Part shown: piece after piece, positions 9,116-17,493 of the stretch
Numbering within the stretch: position 1 is the stretch's first letter
How the letters are laid out: every line of letters starts with the position of its first letter
Origin: Acidobacteriota bacterium
Lineage (GTDB): Bacteria; Acidobacteriota; Terriglobia; Terriglobales; Acidobacteriaceae
DNA length: 64,000 nt
NCBI GenBank assembly: GCA_003225005.1
Contig: QIAN01000107.1
Span: 62,001 to 126,000 of the forward strand
Direction of reading: 5' to 3'
The notes under the pieces: generated by a model
Database searches by the model: none
Told to the model about the DNA's origin: nothing
What the model saw: the letters and a program-made list of their open reading frames with translations, nothing else
Translations under genes and position numbers: made by a program

Positions 9116-11650
9116 ATGGCTACTCCGAAAACTGGCACGACCAGTGCCGCACTCATCGACAAAAACCAAAGTGAGACGCTCGCGCTACGCCCTGCGTCGA
9201 CCAACGGCTCCAACCCTGAGCGCGAACGCGTCTTCAGCGCCTTCCGCCAATGGGGATACCTCGAAGGCGACCTGGATCCACTCGGCTTCCTGCGTCCGCG
9301 ACCGCACCCCGATCTTCAGATTGAAAACGAGTATGCTCGCGAAGCTCGGGCGATTTATTGCAGCACCATCGGTGTGGAAATCAACCACATCTCCGATCCG
9401 GAGCGCCGCAACTGGATTTACCAACGCCTGGAATCCGAAGCCGAAGAAGTAGACCAGCAGCGTGCACTCGATTTGCTCATCCGTGCCGATCTTTTCGAGC
9501 AGGTTCTGCAACAGCGTTATCTGGGCAGCAAACGTTTTTCGCTCGAAGGTGTTACCGCGGGCCTTCCGCTGGTGGATGAAATCCTGGACACAGCCGCGCG
9601 ACGTGGTGCTATCGAACTCGTAATGGGTATGAGCCATCGTGGCCGGCTGAACGTTATGGCACACGTTGCCCGGCGCGCCCCAGAGGAAATCTTTGCCGGT
9701 TTTGAAGATGTCGACCCGCGCAGCGTTCTGGGGAGCGGCGACGTTAAGTACCACATGGGAGCGACCGGCGAATACATCACCCGCAGTGGCGCCAAGGTGC
9801 ACATTCACCTCGTCTCGAACCCCAGTCATCTCGAGGCGGTCGATCCGGTTACGGTCGGACGCACTCGCGCCAAGCAAGACCGCACCGGCGAAGGCGGACG
9901 TGAAAAATATCTTCCCTTGATCGTTCACGGCGACGCGGCATTCGCCGGGCAAGGCATTCTCGCCGAGACCATGAACTATGCCGACCTCAAGGGCTACACC
10001 GTGGGCGGCACGATTCACGTCATCGTCAATAATCTTCTGGGATTCACCACGAGCTACTTCGAAGAGCATTCGACGCGCTTCGCAGCATGCATCGCTCGGC
10101 GCCAGTCCATTCCCATCTTCCACGTGAACGGCGAGGATGTGGACGCAGTGCTGCGCGTGGCTCGCCTGGCCACCGAATACCGCTACACCTTCGGCACTGA
10201 TGTGGTGATCGACCTCATCGGGTATCGTCGCCATGGCCACAGCGAAGTGGACGATCCCACCATCACGCAGCCGCTGCTCTACGAAAAGATCAAAAAACAT
10301 CCGCCCTTGTGGGAAATTTACGCTGATGACATCGGCGCAACCGACGCCCAAGCCCAAGCCTCCGCAGTCAAAGCCGAGTTCGAGGCCGCCCAGAAAAAAG
10401 CCGGCTCTCTCAAGAAGAAACCGACCATGCGCGACCTGCCCAAGTATTGGGACCAATATTATGGCGGCCGCTACAAGCCGGAATTTGAAGTGGAGACTGG
10501 AATCTCTCTCGAAGAGCTGGCGAAGGTCACTACATCGCTGACGTCTTATCCGGAAGGTTTCCACATTCACCCTAAAGTGAAGAAATTGCTCGACCAACGC
10601 GCCGAGATGGGTACCGGCAAGCGCCCGGTCGATTATGGGATGGCGGAAGCTCTGGCCTTCGCCAGCCTGGCAAAGCAAGGCGTGCCAGTTCGTCTTTCCG
10701 GACAAGACTCGCGCCGCGGTACCTTCAACCAGCGCCACTCCCTGCTCACCGACATAGAAAACGAATATGAATATGTTCCGCTGGAGAACATCGCGCCCGG
10801 TCAGGCGCGCTGCGAAGTCCACAATTCGACGCTATCAGAAGCCGGTGTGCTCGGCTTTGAATACGGATATAGCCGCGACTATCCCGAAGCCTTGGTGCTC
10901 TGGGAGGCGCAGTTCGGCGACTTCGCCAATGTCGCGCAAGCCATCATCGATCAGTTCATCTCCGCCGGAGAGGCCAAGTGGAACCTGCTCTCCGGCCTCA
11001 TTCTGCTTTTGCCCCACGGCTACGAGGGCCAGGGACCGGAACATTCCAGCGCCCGCATCGAGCGCTTTCTCCAACTCGCCGCGAAGGACAACATTCAGAT
11101 CTGCCAGCCGTCAAACGCCGCCCAATATTTCCACCTGCTGCGGCGGCAAGCGTTACGCCACTGGCGCAAGCCGCTGATCGTGTTCACGCCCAAGAGCATG
11201 CTGCGGCACCCCGACGCATCATCGCCGATCGAAGATTTCACTCATTCAAATTTCCTCAACGTGCTGCCCGACACCGAAGTCGGCGAAGCCGAGCGGATTC
11301 TCGTTGGCAGCGGCAAGATCGTTCACGAATTGCGGGCGCAAAGAAAGAAGAGAAAAGATTCATCCACCGCCATCGTTGCCCTTGAACAGATGTATCCGTT
11401 TCCGGAGAAGCAACTGACAGAAGAGTTCGCCCGCCACGGCCCCGGAACTGACATCGTCTGGGTCCAGGAGGAGCCCGCCAACATGGGAGCCCTCTTCAAC
11501 ATGCTTCCGCGGCTGCGGCGCATCGCCGGCGAAGGCCACGTTCTGTCGGTGAAGCGCTCAGCAAGTGCGAGCCCCTCCACCGGCAGTGCCAAAGCCCACG
11601 AGGTCGAGCAGAAAACGCTCCTAACTCTAGCCTTCACGACGAAAGCTTAA
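9116..11650 (+). CDS. sucA: 2-oxoglutarate dehydrogenase E1 component
   Basis: The thiamine-diphosphate-dependent E1 subunit decarboxylates 2-oxoglutarate and passes the succinyl group to the E2 subunit of the TCA-cycle complex. Recognised segments are GMSHRGRLNVM near residue 170, VSNPSHLEAVDPV, GDAAFAGQG near 272, YRRHGHSEVDDP, RGTFNQRHS, and LLPHGYEGQGPEHSSAR near 630. From the ATG used the protein has 844 residues, slightly shorter than the usual 900-950 because the N-terminal E2-binding extension is brief. The open frame continues 25 codons further upstream with no family resemblance. No E2 (sucB) or E3 gene follows; sucC and sucD lie about 24 kb away. Confidence 0.95.
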   Translation: MATPKTGTTSAALIDKNQSETLALRPASTNGSNPERERVFSAFRQWGYLEGDLDPLGFLRPRPHPDLQIENEYAREARAIYCSTIGVEINHISDPERRNWIYQRLESEAEEVDQQRALDLLIRADLFEQVLQQRYLGSKRFSLEGVTAGLPLVDEILDTAARRGAIELVMGMSHRGRLNVMAHVARRAPEEIFAGFEDVDPRSVLGSGDVKYHMGATGEYITRSGAKVHIHLVSNPSHLEAVDPVTVGRTRAKQDRTGEGGREKYLPLIVHGDAAFAGQGILAETMNYADLKGYTVGGTIHVIVNNLLGFTTSYFEEHSTRFAACIARRQSIPIFHVNGEDVDAVLRVARLATEYRYTFGTDVVIDLIGYRRHGHSEVDDPTITQPLLYEKIKKHPPLWEIYADDIGATDAQAQASAVKAEFEAAQKKAGSLKKKPTMRDLPKYWDQYYGGRYKPEFEVETGISLEELAKVTTSLTSYPEGFHIHPKVKKLLDQRAEMGTGKRPVDYGMAEALAFASLAKQGVPVRLSGQDSRRGTFNQRHSLLTDIENEYEYVPLENIAPGQARCEVHNSTLSEAGVLGFEYGYSRDYPEALVLWEAQFGDFANVAQAIIDQFISAGEAKWNLLSGLILLLPHGYEGQGPEHSSARIERFLQLAAKDNIQICQPSNAAQYFHLLRRQALRHWRKPLIVFTPKSMLRHPDASSPIEDFTHSNFLNVLPDTEVGEAERILVGSGKIVHELRAQRKKRKDSSTAIVALEQMYPFPEKQLTEEFARHGPGTDIVWVQEEPANMGALFNMLPRLRRIAGEGHVLSVKRSASASPSTGSAKAHEVEQKTLLTLAFTTKA

Positions 11651-11677
11651 CTAAGAACGAGGGGGATCGCCAACCAC

Positions 11678-11716
11678 GTAGGGACAGCTGGGCGGTCCGG
11701 CCAGCGAAGCGAAGGC
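11678..11716 (+). repeat. Dispersed G+C-rich intergenic repeat
   Basis: The stretch GTAGGGACAGCTGGGCGG followed by TCCGGCCAGCGAAGCGAAGG matches the pattern GTGGGGACGGCCGCC...CGTCC.GGCCGAGCAAAGC seen at 13789-13833 inside the next gene. A looser relative is at 51681-51733. The rest of the 284-base spacer between sucA and hyuA shows no gene. Confidence 0.5.
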
Positions 11717-11934
11717 CCGATGTGGCGCGGCCCCCCCGTCCACAAAGCCTTCGATGGGGCAACTACACAAAACGCAACAAAGCGGTCCGACAAGATCGCA
11801 GCGAGTTTGCTTTCGGGTGGGGCTTTCCACGCTGCGAATTATGCTTCCTTGTCAATATTTATGTGGGCTTTAGCCCCTGGGCGTTCCGTCACTGCACCTG
11901 CGCGAAGATGTTACCCTAACCCTTCTTCGCCTCC

Positions 11935-14034
11935 ATGCTCCGCCGCCCCCAACCTCTCCGCATCGCCATCGACACCGGCGGCACCTTCACCGACTGCGTC
12001 TGGGCCGAGCACGGCCATATTCGCATGCTGAAAGTCTTCTCCACCCCCGCCGATCCCTCGCAGGCCATAGTTGAGGCCTTACAAAAAATCACCCACGAAG
12101 GCGCACTAGTCCTCTTGCACGGCACCACCGTAGGCACCAACACTCTGCTCGAGCGCAAAGGAGCACGCACTGCTCTCGTCACGACCGCCGGTTTCGAAGA
12201 CGCCATCGAGATTGGCCGCCAAAATCGCCCCAAGCTCTACGACTTCTTTTTCGATCGCCTCGAGCCGCTGGTCCCCAGAGATCTCCGTTTCGGCATCAAC
12301 GAACGCACCGCCAGCGATGGCGAAATTCTCACAACGCCAGCCAAAGAAGACCTACGCTCGCTGTATTTCCAGGCCGCTGCCCAAAAACCGCAATCCATCG
12401 CCATTTCGCTGCTCTTCTCTTTCGCAAATCCGAAAAACGAACGAACCGTCGCCGAAGCCCTAACCTCGCTCGAAGTCCCGCTCTCCATCTCCCACCAAAT
12501 CCTCCCCGAATTTCGCGAGTACGAACGAACCTCAACGGTGGTAATCAACGCCTACCTGCAGCCGGTAATGCAGAATTACTTGGAAAACCTGGAAACCCGC
12601 GCCCGTAGAGACGCTGCTCGCAACGTCTCTTCCTCCCGGAGCCCCGGACCCCGAAGCCCCCGCATCTTCGTCATGCAGTCGAGCGGCGGCATCACCGCCC
12701 TGGCCTCCGCAGCCCGCGAACCTGTCCGCACCGTGCTCTCCGGCCCCGCCGGAGGAGTAGTCGCCGCCGCCGCAACCTCCCGTCTCTCCGGCTTCGCGCG
12801 CATCATCGCCTTCGATATGGGAGGCACTTCCACTGACGTCTCCCTCGTCGACCGCGCCATTGCCACTGCCAGTCAGGCCGAAGTCGCAGGGTTTCCGGTC
12901 GGCGTTCCAATGCTCGACATTCACACGGTCGGCGCCGGAGGAGGCTCTCTCGCCCGCTTCGACGCAGCCGGCGTGCTGCACGTCGGCCCCGAATCGGCGG
13001 CCGCTGATCCTGGTCCGATCTGCTACGGCCGGGGCCTGCAGCCCACGGTCACGGATGCCAACCTGCTTCTGGGACGCCTGCAGCCACACTGTTTCCTCGG
13101 CGGCGATTTCACGCTCGACCTGGAGCGCACGCGCCGCATCAGCCGCGATTGGCTGAAAAAAAATCGATCCAACCTCACGCTGGAAAAGTTTGCCGCCGGA
13201 GTCATTCGCGTGGTCAACGCCACCATGGAGAAGGCCATCCGCGTCGTCTCCATTGAACGGGGACGCGATCCGCGCGACTTTGCCCTGGTCGCCTTCGGCG
13301 GCGCTGGAGGTCTCCACGCCTCGGCCTTGGCCGAATCCCTCAGCATCCCACATGTGGTCGTACCCGCTATGCCCGGAGCTCTTTCTGCCCTTGGCATACT
13401 GGTCAGCGATGTGGTCAAGGATTATTCCCGGACCGTGCTGTGGCGCGTTTCAGGCGAAGCTGATGACCTGCGTAAGTTGCCTTCCACGCCACTGGCCAAA
13501 GAATTCGCCTTGCTCGAGAACCGTGCGGTCAAGGATTTTCACTCAGAAAGCTGGCAGGGAAGAGTGCAATATCAACGCAGTGTTGATCTTCGCTACCAAG
13601 GCCAGGGATATGAACTTAACTTGCCGCTCACGAAGAATTTAATCGCCGCCTTTCAGCGCGAGCATCAGCAACGCTATGGCTATGCCCATCCCAGTCGAGC
13701 GATCGAACTGGTTACGCTGCGGCTCCGCGCCGTCGTGAAATCACAGCCGCTGAAAGCCAACCTGGCCCATGTGAACAAGATGGTCCATGTGGGGACGGCC
13801 GCCCTCGGCCGTCCAGGCCGAGCAAAGCTCGGCTCGCCTTTCACACCCAAAGCGCCGGTCGTCTTCGACGGCAAAAAAGTCTGGACCGCAATCCGCTCTC
13901 GCGACACCCTGCAACCCGGCAAGAAATATTCGGGTCCAGCCATCGTCACCGAATACAGCGCGACCACAGTCATTCCACCCGGCAATAGCTTCCATGTAGA
14001 CCCTGCGGCCAACCTGATTGTTACAATCCTGTGA
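11935..14034 (+). CDS. hyuA: Hydantoinase/oxoprolinase family protein, HyuA type
   Basis: This 699-residue protein has the two-part ATPase fold of N-methylhydantoinase A and 5-oxoprolinase subunit A. The N-terminal phosphate loop IDTGGTFTDC is at about 12-21, and the second ASKHA loop, AFDMGGTSTDVSL, is near 294-306, followed by the VGAGGGSLARFD metal-site region and ERGRDPRDFALVAFGGAGGLHA. These enzymes use ATP to open hydantoin or oxoproline rings. The partner subunit HyuB is not adjacent, which is unusual. Residues about 619-633 (VGTAALGRPGRAKLG) are encoded by a dispersed intergenic repeat inserted in frame. Substrate is unknown. Confidence 0.85.
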   Translation: MLRRPQPLRIAIDTGGTFTDCVWAEHGHIRMLKVFSTPADPSQAIVEALQKITHEGALVLLHGTTVGTNTLLERKGARTALVTTAGFEDAIEIGRQNRPKLYDFFFDRLEPLVPRDLRFGINERTASDGEILTTPAKEDLRSLYFQAAAQKPQSIAISLLFSFANPKNERTVAEALTSLEVPLSISHQILPEFREYERTSTVVINAYLQPVMQNYLENLETRARRDAARNVSSSRSPGPRSPRIFVMQSSGGITALASAAREPVRTVLSGPAGGVVAAAATSRLSGFARIIAFDMGGTSTDVSLVDRAIATASQAEVAGFPVGVPMLDIHTVGAGGGSLARFDAAGVLHVGPESAAADPGPICYGRGLQPTVTDANLLLGRLQPHCFLGGDFTLDLERTRRISRDWLKKNRSNLTLEKFAAGVIRVVNATMEKAIRVVSIERGRDPRDFALVAFGGAGGLHASALAESLSIPHVVVPAMPGALSALGILVSDVVKDYSRTVLWRVSGEADDLRKLPSTPLAKEFALLENRAVKDFHSESWQGRVQYQRSVDLRYQGQGYELNLPLTKNLIAAFQREHQQRYGYAHPSRAIELVTLRLRAVVKSQPLKANLAHVNKMVHVGTAALGRPGRAKLGSPFTPKAPVVFDGKKVWTAIRSRDTLQPGKKYSGPAIVTEYSATTVIPPGNSFHVDPAANLIVTIL
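13789..13833 (+). repeat. In-frame copy of a dispersed intergenic repeat inside hyuA
   Basis: These 45 bases are 15 whole codons. They begin GTGGGGACGGCCGCCCTC and carry the inner palindrome GGCCG...CGGCC and the GAGCAAAGCTCGGC end that mark the spacer repeat also present upstream of the same gene. The gene stays open, adding a 15-residue segment in the C-terminal domain. Confidence 0.55.
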
Positions 14035-14097
14035 AAACATTCAGTTCCCATGGCTCAGTTCTGGGTCGGCGGTACTTCTTGCAGCTACAATATCACT

Positions 14098-14790
14098 GTG
14101 AAACCAAGCATATTTGTTGTCGAAGACGACCCGGACATTTCCCGGCTCGTGCGTCTTCATCTGGAGAATGAAGGCTTCCCGGTGCGCGTCTACCTTAACA
14201 GTACGGCGGTAATCTCCGACGCTGAACGCCAACGCCCGGCGTTGTTCGTCCTCGATATCATGGTCCCCGGCAGGGATGGTCTCGAACTCTGCCGCACCAT
14301 TAGGCAGACTCTTGGCCTCGCCTCGGTCCCCGTCATCTTTCTCACGGCCAGGAGCAGCGAATCTGATCGCGTCTTGGGTCTGGAACTCGGCGCGGATGAC
14401 TACATCGCCAAACCTTTCAGTCCGCGTGAACTAGTGGCTCGGGTCAAGGCCGTGCTGCGGCGTTTCGAGCGCCCTCTTCTGCCCAGTCCTTTGCAGGTGG
14501 GTGAAATTGAGATCGACCCCTCAGCCATGACTCTCACCGTGCGCGGTAAAACCGTTCCCACCACCGCTACCGAATTCCGTCTGCTCGACTATTTCGCGCG
14601 CCATCTCGGTCGCGTCTTCACCCGCGACCACCTGCTCGACTCGGTCTGGCGCGATACTTCTTACGTGACCCCGCGCTCGGTTGATGTTTATGTCCGTCGC
14701 ATCCGTGAGAAAATTGAACCCGATCCGGAAAATCCGCGCTACCTCAAAACCGTCCGCGGAGCTGGCTACCGTTTCGAGGCGCCGAGGTGA
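14098..14790 (+). CDS. phoB: PhoB-like response regulator (OmpR/PhoB family)
   Basis: The 230-residue protein has an N-terminal receiver domain, with acidic residues in VVEDDPD, the phospho-acceptor Asp near residue 52 in FVLDIMVPG, and the conserved lysine in DDYIAKPFSPREL. A C-terminal winged-helix DNA-binding domain follows, ending RSVDVYVRRIREKIE and VRGAGYRFE. A GTG start gives the usual PhoB length; an upstream ATG at 14050 would add 16 residues. The next gene starts at a GTG overlapping its stop. With the adjacent kinase and PhoU it most probably controls the phosphate-starvation response. Confidence 0.85.
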   Translation: MKPSIFVVEDDPDISRLVRLHLENEGFPVRVYLNSTAVISDAERQRPALFVLDIMVPGRDGLELCRTIRQTLGLASVPVIFLTARSSESDRVLGLELGADDYIAKPFSPRELVARVKAVLRRFERPLLPSPLQVGEIEIDPSAMTLTVRGKTVPTTATEFRLLDYFARHLGRVFTRDHLLDSVWRDTSYVTPRSVDVYVRRIREKIEPDPENPRYLKTVRGAGYRFEAPR

Positions 14791-16544
14791 AGAATCGCAT
14801 TTTCTTCAAGCTGCTAGCTGCTTTTGTCGTGGTGATAGCCGCAGCTACCGTTGTTTTTGATTTCACCCTGCGCGGCTCCTGGGAATCTTCTCTGCGAACC
14901 GAGATTGAGCGCAATCTCACGCAGAAGACCCTCTTGTTCGCCCACCGCGTCGAAACCGTTCGCAATCGTTCTCTTGCTGACATTGCTGCCCAGGAAGGTC
15001 AGGCAGCCGGCGCGAGCGCCACCATCATCGACGTTACCGGCAGAGTTTTGGCCGCGTCAGAGTCCAATCCTGCCTCCATGGAAAACCAGGCTCAACGCAA
15101 GGAATTCGCCGCCGCTCTGGCAGGGAACATCGGCACTGACGAGCGTCGCCGTGCGACCTTGGGTATTCCCTTTCTTTACGTGGCAGCGCCTGTTTCTGGC
15201 GGAGCCGTGCGATTGGCCTATCCGCTCTCGGATGTGGAGGCTATCTCCGGAAGGGTCTTTCGTGGATTGGCAATATCCTCAGCGCTGGCTTTCATTGTCG
15301 CCCTGGTGGTGGCGGCTGTCGCAGCGACCTGGACTGCCCGCCGCCTGGAGCACATCGTGGACATTGCGGGCCGTATCGCGGAAGGCGATCTGCGGGCCCG
15401 CGTCGACGATGCCTCCCAGGATGAAATCGGCCGTGTTGCCGGCGCCATCGACGTGACCGCCCGCCACCTGGAGCGCACTTTTGCCGCGGTGCGCTCGAGC
15501 CAGCATCAGCTCGAGACCCTGCTCAACAGCATGCAGGATGCCGTCATCGCCGTCAGCGCCGATGGGTTGGTTCAGTGGGCTAACCAGTCGATGGACCGTC
15601 TCGTGCCGCGGCGCACGCGTTTACAAGCGCCCGTAGTGGAAACCATTCGGGACCCTGATTTTTTGGCAGCTGTCAAAAGTGCCACCGAAGCGCGCGAAGT
15701 GAAGACCGCACGGGCCACCTCCCTCATTCCCGGTCGCGCCTTCGACGTGACCGCAGCGCCTTTACCTGATGGTGGCGCGGTGGCCGTGTTGCGCGACCTC
15801 ACCGAAACCGAGCGCGTGGAGAAAACCCGTCGCGACTTTATCGCCAATGTTTCTCATGAATTGCGCACTCCCCTCACTTCCATTCAGGGTTATGCCGAAA
15901 CTCTTCTCGACAACTCCTCGGAAAATGGCGGGCCCACCAGGGAATTTATCGAAATCATTCGCAAGAATGCTACCCGCATGTCGCGACTCACAGAGGACTT
16001 GCTTACGCTGGCGAGAGTTGAGTCCGGGGAGACTCGATTCGATATCGAACCAGTTTTGCCGAACGAACTACTGCATGATGCCGAGGAAAGCTTCCGCGAG
16101 ATTGCACGGACTCATGGTATCGATCTTCAAATCGAAGAACTGCAACCGCAAGCCATCCACACACAATCCGGCGGTCAGTCGACGCAGACGCTGACAGCGG
16201 TCTTGGCCGACCGGGAAGCCATTCACCAGACCTTCGCCAACTTAATCGACAATGCCCTGAAGTACGGCGCGGCGGGGGGCCGGATTGAGCTGGGAGCGCG
16301 CCACGTCCCCCAAGCCGTGGAATTCTATGTCCGCGACTTTGGTGCGGGCATACCTTCCGAGCATCTGCCGCGTCTGTTCGAGCGCTTCTACCGTATCGAC
16401 AAGGCACGCTCTCGCGAGTCGGGAGGCACTGGTCTCGGCCTCGCCATTGTCAAACACATTGTGCGCGCCCACCGGGGTTCGATCCGCGCCGAAAGTGAAC
16501 TTAACCACGGCTCGATGTTTTTGTTTACCCTCCCCACAGCCTGA
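14787..16544 (+). CDS. phoR: PhoR-like sensor histidine kinase
   Basis: This 585-residue membrane kinase has one transmembrane helix at about 8-28, a periplasmic part of about 130 residues, a second helix near 165-187, a HAMP domain, a PAS-like region (about 240-330), and the kinase core. The phospho-acceptor His is near residue 357 in FIANVSHELRTPLTS. The ATPase boxes are NLIDNALKYG near 485, DFGAGIPSEHLP, and GTGLGLAIVKHIV near 548. The start codon GTG overlaps the stop of the regulator gene (GTGA), a sign of translational coupling. It should phosphorylate the adjacent PhoB. Confidence 0.85.
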   Translation: MKNRIFFKLLAAFVVVIAAATVVFDFTLRGSWESSLRTEIERNLTQKTLLFAHRVETVRNRSLADIAAQEGQAAGASATIIDVTGRVLAASESNPASMENQAQRKEFAAALAGNIGTDERRRATLGIPFLYVAAPVSGGAVRLAYPLSDVEAISGRVFRGLAISSALAFIVALVVAAVAATWTARRLEHIVDIAGRIAEGDLRARVDDASQDEIGRVAGAIDVTARHLERTFAAVRSSQHQLETLLNSMQDAVIAVSADGLVQWANQSMDRLVPRRTRLQAPVVETIRDPDFLAAVKSATEAREVKTARATSLIPGRAFDVTAAPLPDGGAVAVLRDLTETERVEKTRRDFIANVSHELRTPLTSIQGYAETLLDNSSENGGPTREFIEIIRKNATRMSRLTEDLLTLARVESGETRFDIEPVLPNELLHDAEESFREIARTHGIDLQIEELQPQAIHTQSGGQSTQTLTAVLADREAIHQTFANLIDNALKYGAAGGRIELGARHVPQAVEFYVRDFGAGIPSEHLPRLFERFYRIDKARSRESGGTGLGLAIVKHIVRAHRGSIRAESELNHGSMFLFTLPTA

Positions 16545-16582
16545 CCAGCGCTTTGGCGCGACTTTGCCTACATTCTCCGCGG

Positions 16583-16625
16583 CCTCTGCGGCATTTCTCC
16601 ACGCCCTCTGCGTTTTAAGGTTCTA
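16583..16625 (-). repeat. CTCTGCGGC-type spacer repeat
   Basis: The stretch has three near-copies of (T)CTCC(G/A)CG.CCTCTGCG: CTCCGCGGCCTCTGCGGC, then TTTCTCCACGCCCTCTGCG. It belongs to the same style of repeat as the CCTCTGTGTCTCTGTGGTG sequence at 41716-41750, which encodes part of a signal peptide. Here it lies in the spacer between phoR and phoU. Confidence 0.4.
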
Positions 16626-16724
16626 GGTTTTTGCCTCCTGCCAGCGATAAAATCCAGAATTCACGTGTTTTTAACCACATCCTGTGAAAAATGCCTTATC
16701 CTTAGACGCGAGGGCATTCATCTC

Positions 16725-17450
16725 ATGAGCAGTGCCGGCGTCGAGAATCCCGCCACCGAGCCCGCGCACAAACATCTGGTGCGCCGCACTGTGGAGGCCT
16801 GTCGTTTGGCCAAGGAAGCTGCCGGCGCCGCGGCCGAGGGCATTGCCACCGGCTCTACCATCCTGCTCAATTCACTGCGTCAACGCGAACGCGAACTCGA
16901 CGCCATCGACCGCGAAATCGATGATGGCGTTACCACCGCAATCACCGAAGTCGGCCCCGCCGAAGCGCGAGAGCTTTTGGCCTGCATGAAGTTCATGATC
17001 GGGTTGGAGCGCATCGGAGACCTTCTCCTCAGCTTCGCCAATGGCGCTCTGGCCGCCGGTGGCAGGCTCGATCCACAGGACATGCGCGATCTCACGCAGA
17101 TGGCTACCATCCTGGAAAAAATGCTAACCGATTCCGGGAGCGCATTTTCCACTCGCGACATCGAACGGGCTGTCGGCGTGCTCCGCGCCGACGCCGAAAT
17201 GGATCGGCTGCGCAATCTGATTTTCCTCCGACACATCGAGAACCCCGAAAACCTGCCACGGCAGGCCAGCCTGCAAGTTATCTTCATGACCCAATCGCTC
17301 GAGCGCGCGGGAGATCACGCCAAGAATTTGGCCGAAGAAGTATGCCACGTCGTCAGCGGCCACACTGTCCGCCACGTCCTGATGGCCTACGATAAGCCCG
17401 TGGAGAAGAGACTCTCCGCGTCCCTCCGCCGCCGCGAAGAGCGGCGCTAA
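16725..17450 (+). CDS. phoU: PhoU-like phosphate signalling protein
   Basis: The 241-residue protein has the two-repeat all-helical PhoU pattern. The first half carries LNSLRQRERELDAIDREIDDGV and the second FMTQSLERAGDHAKNLAEEVCHVV, each with the E-R-x-x-D metal-binding signature (LERIGD and LERAGD). PhoU normally links the Pst phosphate transporter to PhoR and keeps the kinase inactive when phosphate is plentiful. No pst genes are in the window, so the transporter is elsewhere. The ATG is preferred over an upstream in-frame GTG at 16665. Confidence 0.85.
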   Translation: MSSAGVENPATEPAHKHLVRRTVEACRLAKEAAGAAAEGIATGSTILLNSLRQRERELDAIDREIDDGVTTAITEVGPAEARELLACMKFMIGLERIGDLLLSFANGALAAGGRLDPQDMRDLTQMATILEKMLTDSGSAFSTRDIERAVGVLRADAEMDRLRNLIFLRHIENPENLPRQASLQVIFMTQSLERAGDHAKNLAEEVCHVVSGHTVRHVLMAYDKPVEKRLSASLRRREERR

Positions 17451-17493
17451 ATCGCGCTGGCCCTACCGGATTGTTCGCTTTGCGAGTGATCTT

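Noticed and set aside
9185-10822. A 545-codon minus-strand open frame across sucA
   Set aside because: It is the reverse shadow of a clearly recognised 2-oxoglutarate dehydrogenase gene; its protein resembles nothing and the G+C-rich third positions explain the lack of stops.
11678-11760. CRISPR-like repeats among the G+C-rich spacer elements
   Set aside because: The copies are scattered, not regularly spaced, and no cas gene is present.
12532-13353. A 273-codon Gly/Asp-rich minus-strand frame in hyuA
   Set aside because: It lies wholly inside hyuA on the other strand, has low-complexity composition typical of a shadow, and no start signal.
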